Counted from the stretch's first letter, positions 11,546-22,800 are shown. The stretch is 64,000 nucleotides of DNA from Nematopogon swammerdamellus (GCA_946902875.1 OX336344.1:22527791-22591790); one strand, 5' to 3'. The notes: generated by a model not told the origin, from the sequence alone. Numbers and translations: made by a program.

Positions 11546-12117
11546 TCTTCTATAATGAATATTCACCTTCTAGACCAGTTGCTATCCCGTCTGTCCTTGT
11601 GAATTCTTTGAAAAGACCTGTCAAAGGCATGTGACCATTACATTAAATTCTTCAGCGATAGATTAGTTTTGTGCGAACGTATTATTGGAATATAATATTA
11701 TAACCACTGAGTGTCCTTCGACGCATCGCAGTAACAAAGGATGAGATCTCGTACCACTACTGTACTCACCGTTGTTGGAAGTCGGTACCACAATTAAGGT
11801 ATTTATACCATATTTCATGCCCTAACTATAGTATCTTTGCGGCTCTCTAAATATTTTTAAATTGAGGTAATATTGGATTTGTGTCTTTTATCGAAAGTTT
11901 GCCGACCACTGCCCTATACCATGTATCATAGTGGTGCAGTAAACGTACGTTTTAATTTCACGATCAAGTACGGTGTAATAATTTGTCTTTTGGTTTTGTC
12001 TAATTGGTCCCCGACTGCTGCAGGTAACAGTGGGAGAGTTCATAAAATAATAATTGTACTAGCTTATTTTTCTTCTTTTTTAAGCAGTTGTATTTTTGGT
12101 TTTCTTATTTTTTCATT
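11546..12117. other. Unassigned stretch with a possible hAT-like end
   Basis: The sequence AGTTTGCCGACCACTGCC near 11886 looks like the complement of a hAT-type terminal repeat (CAGTGGTCGGCAAAC). No matching second end is visible, so this is weak. Confidence 0.25.
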
Positions 12118-12352
12118 TTTAGGGTTCCGTACCTCAAAGGGAATTTTTTTTTATCCTTATAGCATCAATTTGTTGTTCGTCCGTCTGTCATGACCCTTTT
12201 TCTAAGGAACAGGTGGTGGTATCAAATGTAAATTTGGTGTGATTATAGTGAAAACTCTAAAATAAATCAAAAAATAAAAAAAACCCGGCAAATTCCATGG
12301 TGGTAAGGAACCCTCGTTGCGCGAGTCCGACTCCCAATTGGCCGCTTTTTTG
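12118..12352 (-). repeat. Dispersed repeat A variant, reverse strand
   Basis: It begins TTAGGGTTCCGTACCTCAAA and ends with GCGCGAGTCCGACTCCCAAT plus GGCCGCTTTTTT, which are the complementary end and head of repeat A. The simple-repeat part is reduced to CCGTCCGTCTGTC-like sequence. Confidence 0.65.
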
Positions 12353-12767
12353 TTTAATGACAGATTTACTACAATTGTTCGAAAAATGTTATACCACAAT
12401 GTACATTAATTTCAAGGTACAAAGTACAGTATTTTGTAAACGGAATCTACCAACACTTCCTGTACATCCCCACACGTCGACTACCCGGCAACAAGACAGA
12501 GCCTTCAGTTTCAACTTCAGGCGCAGGTTCCAAACGAAGAAGACAGCCTTCGCCAAGCTTGCTATTTCATGTATTTGCTCTGTACGAAGTTGAGATATTT
12601 CTCAATAGGTATAATTTTGAAACTGTTGAAATATTTGATAGTTGTTGCTCGTTCATGCTGAAAATCAAATAACATTTTCTTTAAATAAATAGATCGAAAT
12701 AGCTTCATTACTTGAACAGAAGCATTATAATTATAAATCTAGATTCTAGCTTGATATATCTAGCATT
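12353..12767. other. Unassigned AT-rich stretch
   Basis: I see no recognisable gene or shared repeat. Confidence 0.35.
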
Positions 12768-12770
12768 TTT

Positions 12771-12950
12771 TTTTATGGAAACTGACACGGTTGGCTACAT
12801 CACTTACAACATCCGTGATGTCAGCCCATAACACCGGGTGAACTAGGTGCAATGTCAGTGCTTCCCTTCATTTCATGTCGGCTACACTGAACTGGACGGA
12901 AAACACGAACCGCACCGCACCGACCGCACCACTGAGCTACCGAGGCTGAC
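12771..12950 (-). mobile_element. Composite 5S/tRNA-head SINE, internally deleted
   Basis: The tail (ATGGAAACTGACACGGTTGG) and the head (GCACCACTGAGCTACCGAGG) are joined with most of the middle missing. This is a reverse-strand copy of the roughly 390-bp SINE described at 13762-14150. Confidence 0.8.
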
Positions 12951-12954
12951 AAAA

Positions 12955-13145
12955 AGTATAGCTAAATGTACTTATACTAAGTTAATAGAATTTGGATGAT
13001 CGGTTTAAGAGTTATGGAGGAACATACATACACACAGAAAATATTTCTAAAAATCGTCAATTTAGTTTTAGTATCATGCTAGTCTACAAACGCAATATCT
13101 CATAAAACAACGTAACTTACTCCATGACCATCCCTTACAGATTTA
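12955..13145 (-). repeat. Dispersed repeat E, reverse strand
   Basis: It ends with ACTCCATGACCATCCCTTACAGATTTATT, the complement of the repeat start seen at 22328 and 41255 (AATAAATCTGTAAGG ... GGTCATGGAGTAAG). It also has the block GATCGGTTTAAGAGTTATGG. Confidence 0.7.
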
Positions 13146-13504
13146 TTGTAGTAGTATTGATCATAATGTGCATGCATACACCAAAATAGCTTTCAAGGAC
13201 GAAATTGACTGGCTTTAACGAATAAAATGGGAATTTGATGAAAACTTCATGCCATTGAAGCCACTGCCCAAAGTAAGTTATTTCATAAAATACTTCGATG
13301 AACAATCCAAAATTATGTTTGAAACATTTGTAACAATAAACCTGGACACGAAACACGGGAATTAATTACCCTAATGAGGTTGTTAAAATACGTTGTTAAA
13401 TTAACGAATATTCACGACAACATTACGACTTCTGCAATATTAATGACCTCATCTGATAATTTAAGGTGACTGTAGCCATATGCATATCTTGCCTTCTATT
13501 AAAT

Positions 13505-13672
13505 CAGTGGTGCAATCGATCGAACGATTGTCGTTCGTGAACATAAGTACACCTGGGCGCGGTCAGAACTTGGATGGGTGACCGTTCGATCGTTGGAGAC
13601 TGACCGTATTTCGGATTCCACCTAAAACTGTAGGTCCCTATTCCCTTCTTACCTTACTAGGGCATCACGTAA
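13505..13672 (+). mobile_element. Composite SINE, head fragment
   Basis: It contains the 5S-like segment GGGCGCGGTCAGAACTTGGA and TGGGTGACCG, then GGATTCCACCTAAAACTGTAG. The body and tail are missing after about 13672. Confidence 0.75.
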
Positions 13673-13761
13673 ATTTTCAGCGAGCGACCGGAAAACTTCA
13701 ACTAACTGGGTGCTGTCAAACTCCGTGCAAAATAAACCTTGGTAGCCTCGGTACCCATGTT

Positions 13762-14150
13762 AGCGTCGGTAGCTCAATGGTGTGGTCGGTCGACTGTTAT
13801 TAAGCAACCCTGAGCGCGGTCAGTACTTGGATGGGTGACCGACCGCTCGTCCGTTGGAGGCTGACCGTGGTTTGGATTCCATGTAAAACTGTTGGTCCCT
13901 TCCCTTCTTACCTTACTAGGTGGTAGGGTTTATCACGGCCGGGTACCACCGCACGGCACTGAATGAAACGTCGCGTCGTCGGTGGAAACGGCTATGTAAA
14001 TAAGTTCGCGTTTTCCGGCCAGTTCAGTGTAGCCGACATGAAATTAAGGGAAGAATTGACATGGCACCTAGTTCACCCGGTGTTATGGGCTGACATCAGG
14101 GATGTTGTAGGTGATGTAGCTAAATGTGTGAGTTTCCATAAAAAAAAAAT
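13762..14150 (+). mobile_element. Composite tRNA-like/5S-like SINE, full length
   Basis: The head reads TCGGTAGCTCAATGG, which is like a tRNA A box. Next comes TTAAGCAACCCTGAGCGCGG and TCAGTACTTGGATGGGTGACC (13799-13842), which closely match the conserved 3' half of animal 5S rRNA with its internal promoter boxes. A body of about 250 bp follows and ends in GTGTGAGTTTCCATAAAAAA. This layout indicates a Pol III-transcribed SINE that joins two kinds of RNA-gene promoter. About twenty copies or pieces occur in this window on both strands. Confidence 0.85.
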
Positions 14151-14439
14151 ACAAAAAAAAACTATTTATATACGATCGTTTTCATCACTTTCGTCTACAA
14201 TGTAGCTGTCTGTTATCTCCTGGCAAATGTATGAGAAATTTAATTAAAGTTATTTGATACGAACCGACAAATAACTTTTGAACCAAAGGTAACCTCACAG
14301 GCACCGTTTCTTTTGACGGTCATACAGCGTTACTTATTCACTTGTTATGATCTGTCAAAATATGAATGTGAAGGCGTATACACATTTATATTTTTAACAA
14401 TAAATTGATTGCGTTCAATCATCCTTGGCATATCTTTCA
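14151..14439. other. Unassigned AT-rich stretch
   Basis: I see nothing recognisable here. Confidence 0.35.
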
Positions 14440-14540
14440 TTAAAATCCCGTAAATATCCGAATGCCCGTGGGCGCCGTCGGACTACACCTCTGCGTTAGT
14501 CTGGCGCGCGTCATATGTCGTGCTTCTCATAAAAAAAAGT
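14440..14540 (+). repeat. LINE 3' tail fragment
   Basis: The piece CGAATGCCCGTGGGCGCCGT through GTCATATGTCGTGCTTCTCAT and a run of A matches 19815-19915. It is related to the ends of the LINE fragments at 19281 and 22000. Confidence 0.6.
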
Positions 14541-14728
14541 CTGTCAGTCATAAGGACTGACGACAGAAGTGAAAACTTAAACAAAAAAATCGCCCTACTA
14601 TTTTCGCAAGTGACTTCTTAAAATGAAATTTTAAACTTAATCCTATAAATAACGCCAACAAAACAAATATATTTAAATTTAGACAAATTATGAAGAAAGT
14701 ATAAAAAAAAAATATTAAAAAAAATTAT

Positions 14729-15262
14729 GTTAAATTTAGTAGAACGGACAGACATGCATTTGTTACGGAACCCTACATTCATTTTGCAGAACTTAGTAGA
14801 ATGGACAGACGTAAACGTGTTACGGAACCCTACTTTTATTATAAAATAACCGTCGGAGGACCTTGGTTGAAAATTGTAAAATTTAGATAATGGACACACA
14901 CGCATTTGTTACGGAACTCTACACTCATTTTGAAATAAATGTTAAATTTAGTAGAACGGACAGACATGCATTTGTTACGGAACCCTACATTCATTTTGCA
15001 GAACTTAGTAGAATGGACAGTCATAAACGTGTTACGGAACCCTACTTTTATTATAAAATAACCGTCGGAGGACCTTGGTTGAAAATTGTAAAATTTAGTA
15101 AAACGGACAGACATGCATTTGTTACAGATTCAGATTCAGATATTTATTTCGCCATAAAGAACACACGGAACCCTACATTCATTTGGAAATAAATGTTAAA
15201 TTTAGTAGAACGGACAGACATGCATTTGTTACGGAACCCTACATTCATTTTAAAATAAATGC
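14729..15262 (+). repeat. Tandem array, about 212-bp compound unit
   Basis: GTTAAATTTAGTAGAACGGA starts at 14729, 14941 and 15194. The third interval is longer by about 41 bp because of an insertion at 15126-15166. Within each unit, a subunit of about 60 bp carrying GGACAGACATGCATTTGTTA and CGGAACCCTAC is itself repeated with variation. Confidence 0.85.
15126..15166 (-). mobile_element. Very short LINE 3' end insertion inside the tandem unit
   Basis: Compared with the neighbouring units, this unit has an extra 40-41 bp: AGATTCAGATTCAGATATTT then CGCCATAAAGAACAC. On the reverse strand it ends in TGAATCTGAATCT, the tail style of some lepidopteran LINEs. It splits GTTAC from GGAACCC. Confidence 0.5.
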
Positions 15263-15800
15263 CAAGGGCCGCTAAAGAAGTTTTCACTTCAAAAATAGTA
15301 TTTTTTGTAACTTAACCCTTAATGCAATGACTTAAGGTTACATTTTAAATAATAAAAATAAATCTGTCGCTTTTCGAGATCTGTCGCGAGTTTAACATTT
15401 CTTACCCACCTAAAAAAGTGCCAAGCGCCGCTAAAGAAGTTTTCACTTCAAAAATTATGTTGTTATCACAAATGTGTTTGACTAAAAACTGGTTCGTGTA
15501 AAGTGTGACTAGTAGAAATCACTTGCAGTGATTAGTCCGCCTTTGCGCACTTCTTTATTTTTGTTTCTTTTCGTGTATTGTTCTTCTTTCAAATTCTGCA
15601 CAATAAAGAGATTATATTCTATTATAAAAAGTCAAAGCACCTTTCCGCAAGGAATAAAAATATATAAACAACTTGCTTTATTATGCAGTTTAACAAGACC
15701 CAGTTGCTATGTCGCGTGCTTGAATTTTACCTAATAGCACCACGGATTATTGGAACACAGCCTTAACTATAATTACCACTATGTACTACAGTCTGTCAAA
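15263..15800. other. Unassigned stretch
   Basis: It contains two similar pieces, GCCAAGGGCCGCTAAAGAAG (15261) and GCCAAGCGCCGCTAAAGAAG (15420), each followed by TTTTCACTTCAAAAAT, so a duplicated short motif about 160 bp apart. No gene is seen. Confidence 0.4.
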
Positions 15801-17240
15801 TCATTGAGCCACACACCTTGTCTCAATTACCTATCGGCTATGGTTTTGGGCGTCTCAGCAGATGCCACAAATAGCTGAATAGTAATCGTGGTCCAGTCAC
15901 CGCGCAGATATTATCTACGTTCCATTTGCCATATTATCGGCGACAATGTCCAGTGGAATACACGTCCAGTTGATTAACATTCAAGTACATATTATCTTTA
16001 CTAAATTATTATTTCCCCTTTCTCTATTCGTTAACCGTTACAATGTCAGCACACAACCCGTTTCCTCCTTCTTTCCACCTTACATTTATTTAGTTTTTGT
16101 ATATTTTTAATCAAGGATATTGTTTTTAATATGTTCTTCATTAGGTTAATTTCATTCTAATTAGTTTTATTTCATATGTGTTATTCAGTTATGAAATTAT
16201 AAATATAATAAACCAAATTATTATCATTGAGCCACACACCTTGTCTCAATTACCTATCGGCTATGGTTTTGGGCGTCTCAGCAGATGCCACAAATAGCTG
16301 AATAGTAATCGTGGTCCAGTCACCGCGCAGATATTATCTACGTTCCATTTGCCATATTATCGGCGACAATGTCCAGTGGAATACACGTCCAGTTGATTAA
16401 CATTCAAGTACATATTATCTTTACTAAATTATTATTTCCCCTTTCTCTATTCGTCAACGGTACAGTGTCAGCACACAACCCGTTTCCTCCTTCTTTCCAC
16501 CTTACATTTATTTAGTTTTTGTATATTTTTAATCGAGGATATTGTTTTTAATATGTTCTTCATTAGGTTAATTTCATTCTAATTAGTTTTATTTCATATG
16601 TGTTATTCAGTTATGAAATTATAAATATAATAAACCAAATTATTATCATTGAGCCACACACCTTGTCTCAATTACCTATCGGCTATGGTTTTGGGCGTCT
16701 CAGCAGATGCCACAAATAGCTGAATAGTAATCGTGGTCCAGTCACCGCGCAGATATTATCTACGTTCCATTTGCCATATTATCGGCGACAATGTCCAGTG
16801 GAATACACGTCCAGTTGATTAACATTCAAGTACATATTATCTTTACTAAATTATTATTTCCCCTTTCTCTATTCGTCAACGGTACAGTGTCAGCACACAA
16901 CCCGTTTCCTCCTTCTTTCCACCTTACATTTATTTAGTTTTTGTATATTTTTAATCAAGGATATTGTTTTTAATATGTTCTTGATTAGGTTAATTTCATT
17001 CTAATTAGTTTTATTTCATATGTGTTATTCAGTTATGAAATTATAAATATAATAAACCAAATTATTATCATTGAGCCACACACCTTGTCTCAATTACCTA
17101 TCGGCTATGGTTTTGGGCGTCTCAGCAGATGCCACAAATAGCTGAATAGTAATCGTGGTCCAGTCACCGCGCAGATATTATCTACGTTCCATTTGCCATA
17201 TTATCGGCGACAATGTCCAGTGGAATACACGTCCAGTTGA
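15801..17240 (+). repeat. Tandem array, 422-bp unit x 3.4
   Basis: TCATTGAGCCACACACCTTG starts at 15801, 16224, 16646 and 17068, giving periods of 423, 422 and 422 bp. Copies differ at only a few bases. The fourth unit diverges after about 17240. Each unit carries an AATAAA near its end. No long frame runs through it. Confidence 0.95.
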
Positions 17241-17434
17241 TGAATATTCAAATACATATTATACTATTTATTAAATTATTATTATCTAATTTCGCACTAA
17301 CCATCAAACTTACAATTATTTTTTAAATGTAAACCACATGTTGGTTGGAATTTTATTTGCGAGCTATTTGACAATGACATTCATGGTGACTGTGCCGAGA
17401 GATCGACGGTGCAGTCGACAGAGCCAAAATCACC

Positions 17435-17575
17435 TGCGTTTTCCGTCCAATTAAGTGTAGCTGGCGCGACAAAAGGGAAACACTGACATGGCATCTAGTT
17501 AACCAAGGTGTTGTGGGCTGACATCACGGATGTTGTAGGTGATGTAGCCCAACCGGGTCAGTTTCCATAAAAAAA
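17435..17575 (+). mobile_element. Composite SINE, tail half
   Basis: It matches the SINE tail: GTTTTCCGTCCAATTAAGTG, GGGCTGACATCACGGATGTT and GTCAGTTTCCATAAAAAA. Confidence 0.75.
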
Positions 17576-17888
17576 AAAATTGTATGTTCTATCGGTGCTA
17601 GGTACCATTGCAGCTCTTCCCTTTGGTAGTTTCGGCTACATTAGGTTAGTTTGTACAGGCGAGCGTGTATACTATTAGCACGCGGTCGAAACCCATTCCG
17701 CATATTGGCTATTCATGATCTAAGTGCTTTGCCAATTGAGACCCATACAGTCCGTCGTTAGCACAGTCTGATGCGAGGCCTGATGCAAGTCCTGAGTACT
17801 GGGCTGGGGTAAGATACTATAGTCCGTTTAAAACGGAACCCTTATACTATATAGGATCATTAGATAAATGCAAATTCGAAAATGAAGA

Positions 17889-18297
17889 GAAAAAACCGGC
17901 CAAGTGCGAGTCGAACTCGCGCACCAAGGGCTCCTTATCGCCATGTTATGGTTAGCGCCACTCACGCCGTCTATGGCGTGTTATGAAATGCATCATATTA
18001 GTTAAATGTCATGATTAGTTAAAATGCTTCACACTCTATTCGGTAGATGGCGCGCGCGCATACACGTTTTGGTTTCTTCTATGGGGACCCCTGTGAATTT
18101 TTGACTTTTTCTTATTTTTATTATTTGTTGTTATATCGGCCATAATAATTAATAACACATACCTATTCTGTGAAAATTTCAACGGGCTAACTATTACGGT
18201 TCAAGAGATACAGCCCTCGGACAGACAGACAGACGGACAGACAGACGGCGTAGGCTGAGTAATAGGGTCCCGTACCGGATACGGAACCCTAAAAAAA
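17889..18297 (+). repeat. Dispersed repeat A, full length
   Basis: It runs from AAACCGGCCAAGTGCGAGTC to GGATACGGAACCCTAAAAAA with the usual AGACAGACGGAC run. Confidence 0.85.
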
Positions 18298-18938
18298 GTT
18301 ACAAATTACAACAGTTACAACAATTAAAAACAGCGGTAAAATCCTACACGAACAATATGTATATACTTTCATCGATTATACTTTGATATAAATTATATTG
18401 TCTATTAATACACAAAGGGTGTACGAATTTTCAATGTTGGAAACATTGAAAGTCGTTGGGAGACTAAATTCACATAAATTGTACCTACCTACTGATAAAT
18501 TAATTTATTTGTATCAAAAAACCACAGTCCCATTAGTTTTGTGGTTATGAAATGTGGTTATCACCAATATCCCGTTCTAAAACTAATAAATAAAATAGCA
18601 ATTACTGGTTTTCGTAAACATGCCCGGACGCCATTGCGGCGCCAGAGTATTAATAAAGTATAACAAAATAAATAAATCACATAAAGAATGATTAGAATGG
18701 CAAAACTTCTCGCTATCGATCGAGAAGATTTTTTTTTTTCGTTGGCGAGCATCATTGATTATGTAGCAGACCAGATATCGAGTGAGATCGGCGGCGTGAA
18801 GCACGGAACTGCGGAGGTAGGTACCCTGGAAGGCAACTCGATATACGATACTCAACTGAATATTGGTTTAATTTAATAATAAAACACACAAACACAAAAG
18901 TAAACACATAAATCAAACCCAATGAAATGGAATGAATT
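18298..18938. other. Unassigned stretch
   Basis: There are short frames on both strands near 18560-18876 without recognisable domains. It may be old transposon sequence. Confidence 0.35.
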
Positions 18939-19170
18939 TATTTATTTATTTATTTATTTATTTAGGAAACAGACAGCCCATAATTACAAAGAAAGAGTAC
19001 ACAAAAGAGTTTAAACTTTAAACACAGCCACAAAAGTGTTTCCATGAACGGAACATTTGATATAATCTGGGATGATGTGATGTACAAGAGTACAGTGCTC
19101 TCACTAAATTGTACAATAAAAAAGCTATACTTAATGCTAAGTTGATTACATAGGTAAGTATAAAATAAAA
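18935..19170 (-). repeat. TTTA microsatellite with LINE-type 3' tail, reverse strand
   Basis: A run of TTTA repeats (about 18938-18964) is followed by GGAAACAGACAGCCCATAAT. A similar arrangement lies at 60838-60960. It looks like the reversed simple-repeat tail of a LINE. Confidence 0.4.
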
Positions 19171-19228
19171 AACTAAATGGATGTAGTACAAAAACTCAAG
19201 TCAAGCATCAGCCAAGTATACTCAGAGA

Positions 19229-19234
19229 AGGGTG

Positions 19235-19272
<38 letters not shown>

Positions 19273-19280
19273 TGGGTGTG
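19229..19280 (+). repeat. TG microsatellite
   Basis: This GTGTGT run ends in GGGTGTGGGTGTGTG and directly precedes the LINE coding fragment. Confidence 0.95.
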
Positions 19281-19720
19281 TGACCCCGACGTGTCCCGCG
19301 ATCTAGAACCGCTGCAACTTCGTAGGGATGTCGGCGCCCTAAGCGTGTTCTATCGCTTATTCCACGGGGAGTGCTCGGAGGAGCTGTTTAACGCGATTCC
19401 GGCGTCCCCTTTCCACCTCCGTACAACGCGCACTGGGCAGGGATTGCATCCCTATACGCTGGATTTACCGCGGATGCGTACAAATCGGTTCTGCAGATCC
19501 TTTCTCCACAGAACCGGCAAACTCTGGAACGCTCTACCTGCCCACATATTTCCCCCCAAGTATAGTCTCGGGTCCTTCAAGAGAGGCGTGAATGGGCACC
19601 TGTCGGGCCGGCATGGCATTCGCAGCCCCCGCCTGCGTCCGAATGTCCATGGGCGTCGCTAGACACCTTATGGGTGACTCGGCGCCACATGTCGCGCTTA
19701 GTATAAAAAAAAAAAAAAAA
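19281..19720 (+). pseudogene. 5'-truncated non-LTR retrotransposon, reverse transcriptase C-terminus
   Basis: An open frame ending at 19662 reads through FYRLFHGECSEELFNAIP, then RTNRFCRSFLHRTGKLWNAL and FPPKYSLGSFKRGVNGHL. This RxxxxxxxLWNxLP ... FKRxVNxHL pattern is the C-terminal tail of CR1/Jockey-like LINE proteins. A 3' UTR of about 50 bp and an A18 tail follow. The reverse transcriptase core is missing because of 5' truncation, which falls at the TG microsatellite. A close relative is at 21990-22280. Confidence 0.7.
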
Positions 19721-19814
19721 AAACTAGCTTTTGCCGGTCGATTATTTCATTTTCTCACCCATCCTCAAGCGTGTCTTCCTAAAATCCTGAAAAATATACG
19801 CATCTCTTGGTGTC

Positions 19815-19915
19815 TTCGGTCTTACACCGTAAATATTCGAATGCCCGTGGGCGCCGTCGGACTACGCCTCTGCGTTAGTCTGGCACGCGCCATATGTCGA
19901 GCTTCCCATAAAAAA
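19815..19915 (+). repeat. LINE 3' tail fragment
   Basis: ATTCGAATGCCCGTGGGCGC through GTCGAGCTTCCCATAAAAAA matches 14440-14540, with a short A tail. Confidence 0.6.
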
Positions 19916-20450
19916 ATGGTGCTGCAAGTTCAAGTTCTCTTTTACCCTAGTACTTTTGGTTTACCTTGTATCCATTACTCGGCACAGCGTTTTGGTCAGA
20001 AAAAAATTCCATGACCGAGAAATGGCCGAGAATTAATTAATAACGTACCTATTTTCGGCGACTTTTCTAAATTATAAAAGTAGAAAATCGTTCTATATTT
20101 CGGCCAAGACCGTAGTAGGTACATAGACCGACAACAAGCATATTATTTACCCATCCTTTGGCCACGTGGCCCATAAACGGCAATGAAGGGTCTAGTTTTC
20201 GACCAAGACCGTATAGACCAGTCATATCTGACACTAAAAATCGCTAAAATCGCAAACTAACGGCTAGTTCTGATTTTTAAACGGTTTTATTTAGCTTGAC
20301 TCCGTATATTTGTTTGCTTCTATCTTTGTTTCAAATCTTGCGACAACTTTTTCAACTACTTCTACTGAACCGATTTTTATGAAACTTTGCACACACATTT
20401 AGTTCTCGTGACAATACAATACTATGATAATTTCAACTTGGTAACGTGGG
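19916..20450. other. Unassigned stretch
   Basis: The last 150 bp contain ACCGATTTTTATGAAACTTTGCA, a phrase common in lepidopteran repeats. Otherwise nothing is recognised. Confidence 0.35.
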
Positions 20451-21100
20451 TCTGATGATGGAGTCAGGAGGTGGACAGTGGAACTCTTCAACCGTTACTA
20501 GTAGCCCCCTCGAGTTTGGGCTCATTTGGTTAGTTTGGACGAGTGTCCCATACTTCTACCAATACACTTGGTGACGAGGGTCTGATGATGGAGTCAGAAG
20601 GTGTACAGTGGAACTCTTCAACCGTTACTAGTAACCCCCTCGAGTTTGAGCTCATTTGGTTGGTTTGGATGAGTGTCCCATACTTCTACCAATACACTTG
20701 GTGACGAGGGTCTGATGATGGAGTCAGGAGGTGTACAGTGGAACTCTTCAACCGTTACTAGTAACCCCCTCGAGTTTAGGCTCATTTGGTTGGTTTGGAC
20801 ATGTGTCCTATACTTCTACCAATACACTTGGTGACGAGTGTCTGATGATGGAGTCAGGAGGTGTACAGTGGAATTCTTCAACCGTTACTAGTAACCCCCT
20901 CGAGTTTGGGCTCATTTGGTTTGTTTGGACGAGTGTCCCATACTTCTACCAATACACTTGGTGACGAGGGTCTAATGATGGAGTCAGGAGGTGGACAGTG
21001 GAACTCTTCAACTGTTACTAGTAACCCCCTCGAGTTTGGGCTCATTTGGTTGGTTTGGATGAGTGTCCCATACTTCTACCAATACACTTGGTGACGAGGG
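20451..21100 (+). repeat. Tandem array, 130-bp unit x 5
   Basis: TCTGATGATGGAGTCAG starts at 20451, 20581, 20711, 20841 and (as TCTAATGATGG) 20971, so exactly 130 bp each, over 650 bp. Open frames inside exist only because the repeats lack stops in some frames. Confidence 0.97.
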
Positions 21101-21129
21101 TGACGACATGGAATGATAAAAAATCATAG

Positions 21130-21560
21130 TTTAGAAAAAGATAGATAAATGTTTGAATGTTCCCTAAAGTAATTTGAAAGAAATCTGTGTTTAAAAAGAC
21201 GTTTGTGCGAGACTTATGATAATGTGCGGGCCGTTGTTGTTGGGTGCGGATTTGTCCTTGTACCGAGATGTTGTGTTTGTGTATAATAATAATTAATAAG
21301 TATAAAGTTCTTATGATAAAGTGCGGACTCTACAGCGATACGAAATGAGACGTGGTGTTTTGTATAAGACGGTCGTGTGTGAAGATATACATAACCGTAA
21401 ACAGCGGGCGGCGTGTGTTAATGAGGGATTTCACTGTAAAGTGCGGGCGTGTGTTAGAATTTACGAATTCACGATATTCTGCGGACATGTGTGTAAAAGC
21501 ACATTCACTTCAAAGTGCGGTCGTTGTGTATATTAAGTAAAATATTACTATAATATGCGG
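21130..21560 (+). repeat. Degenerate repeats around an AAAGTGCGG motif
   Basis: Variants of TAAAGTGCGG recur near 21225, 21318, 21436, 21477, 21512 and 21554, the last four spaced about 40 bp. The pattern is too degenerate for a clear unit. Short frames here are not supported as genes. Confidence 0.4.
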
Positions 21561-21989
21561 TCCGACCGCACTTTCTTGGAGGTCCGCACGAGCCGCATTT
21601 TTGTCACGTTTTTTGAATTAGCATAGCTCTGTCGCACGCGATTGTACTGAAAATCCGTATAGAGTGGTGAGTGTGTAAAAGACAGCACTAGAAATAATTA
21701 CCTGTTACACTCCTCTAACTCTTCGGGAAGACCGAGACCGCACAATCCGCAAATTTGTACAGGTCGGCACTTTCGGTAATTCGTAAACAAGGGTGTGTGC
21801 GTGTGTGTATTTGTATAATGTACACAGTAGATAATTTCGTGATGTTGACATGTAGTGTTAATTTATTATAATATACATCAATTTGAATCTGAGTTTTTAT
21901 GTCGAGAACACGTCGAGAACGACACGATATCTGAATTGTTATATGTATATAACACAATTTGCTCTTAATGTGTTGATTTAATGCACAAT
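21561..21989. other. Unassigned stretch
   Basis: This AT-rich stretch has a short GTGTGTGC run near 21790. Nothing is recognised. Confidence 0.35.
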
Positions 21990-22280
21990 TATAGTAGACA
22001 CTGGGCGGGGATTGCATCCCTATACGCTGGACTTAGCGCGGATGCGTACCAATCGGTTCTGCAGGTCCTAGCTCCACAGAACCGGTAAACTCTGGAACGC
22101 TCTCCTTGCACACTTATTTCCCCCCAAGTATGGTCTCGGGTCCTTCAAGAGAGGCGTGAATGGGCACCTTTTAGGCCGGCATGGCATTTGCAGCCCCCGC
22201 ATGCGACCGAATGTCCATGGGCGTCGCTAGACACCTTATGGGTGGCTTGGTTCCACATGTCGCGCTAACTATAAAAAAAG
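21990..22280 (+). pseudogene. 5'-truncated LINE 3' end, related to 19281-19720
   Basis: Translation gives GLHPYTLDLARMRTNRFCRS, a stop, then LHRTGKLWNALLAHLFPPKY and GLGSFKRGVNGHLLGRHGIC. It ends with the same 3' UTR and A tail. The truncation point differs from that of the 19281 copy, as expected for independent insertions. Confidence 0.7.
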
Positions 22281-22327
22281 ACAGTGTTTTAGAACCAGGC
22301 GGAAAAAAATTAAGTATCAATCAATCA

Positions 22328-22800
22328 ATACTAATAATAAATCTGTAAGGAGTGGTCATGGAGTAAGTTACTTTGTTTTAGGAAATATTGAGTTTGTAGC
22401 CTCTATGTATAATACTAAAGCTAAATTGACGATTTTTAGAAATCTTTTCTGTATGTATGTATGTATGTTCCGCCATAACTCTTAAACCGATCATCCGAAT
22501 TCGATGAAACTTTGTACAAGCACATTTAACTATATGGGACACAGGATAGGCTACATAAAATTCAGTTCCGGTTACGCTAAGATGTGGCTCCCATACAAAC
22601 CGATATGTTCAATCCGCGCGCCTTAGTACTATACATAGGTATTCACCGAGCGAGCGGCAGTTGGCGACGCGGCGGCGCGGCGGCGGCGCGGGGGAGGCGC
22701 GGCCTATAAACTCAACAGCGAACCGAGCAGCCGCACTACATTCCTCTTCACGCAAAAACTACTGAACAGATTTTGATGAGCCTTTACAGTACTATAGCTT
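22328..22800 (+). repeat. Dispersed repeat E with a GC-rich insert
   Basis: It starts AATACTAATAATAAATCTGT and contains GGTCATGGAGTAAGTTACTT, CCGATCATCCGAATTCGATG and GACACAGGATAGGCTACATA. A patch of CGGCGGCGCGG (22650-22705) is much more GC-rich than its surroundings. It ends near CAAAAACTACTGAACAGATT. Confidence 0.65.

Noticed and set aside
13795..13845. A genuine 5S rRNA gene
   Set aside because: Only about 40 bp match 5S and the context is a dispersed SINE with a poly-A tail.
15801..17240. A CRISPR array
   Set aside because: The units are 422 bp, contiguous and without spacers, in what is clearly animal DNA.
20731..21094. Two 77-codon frames with near-identical peptides
   Set aside because: They fall inside the 130-bp tandem array and arise from the repeat itself.
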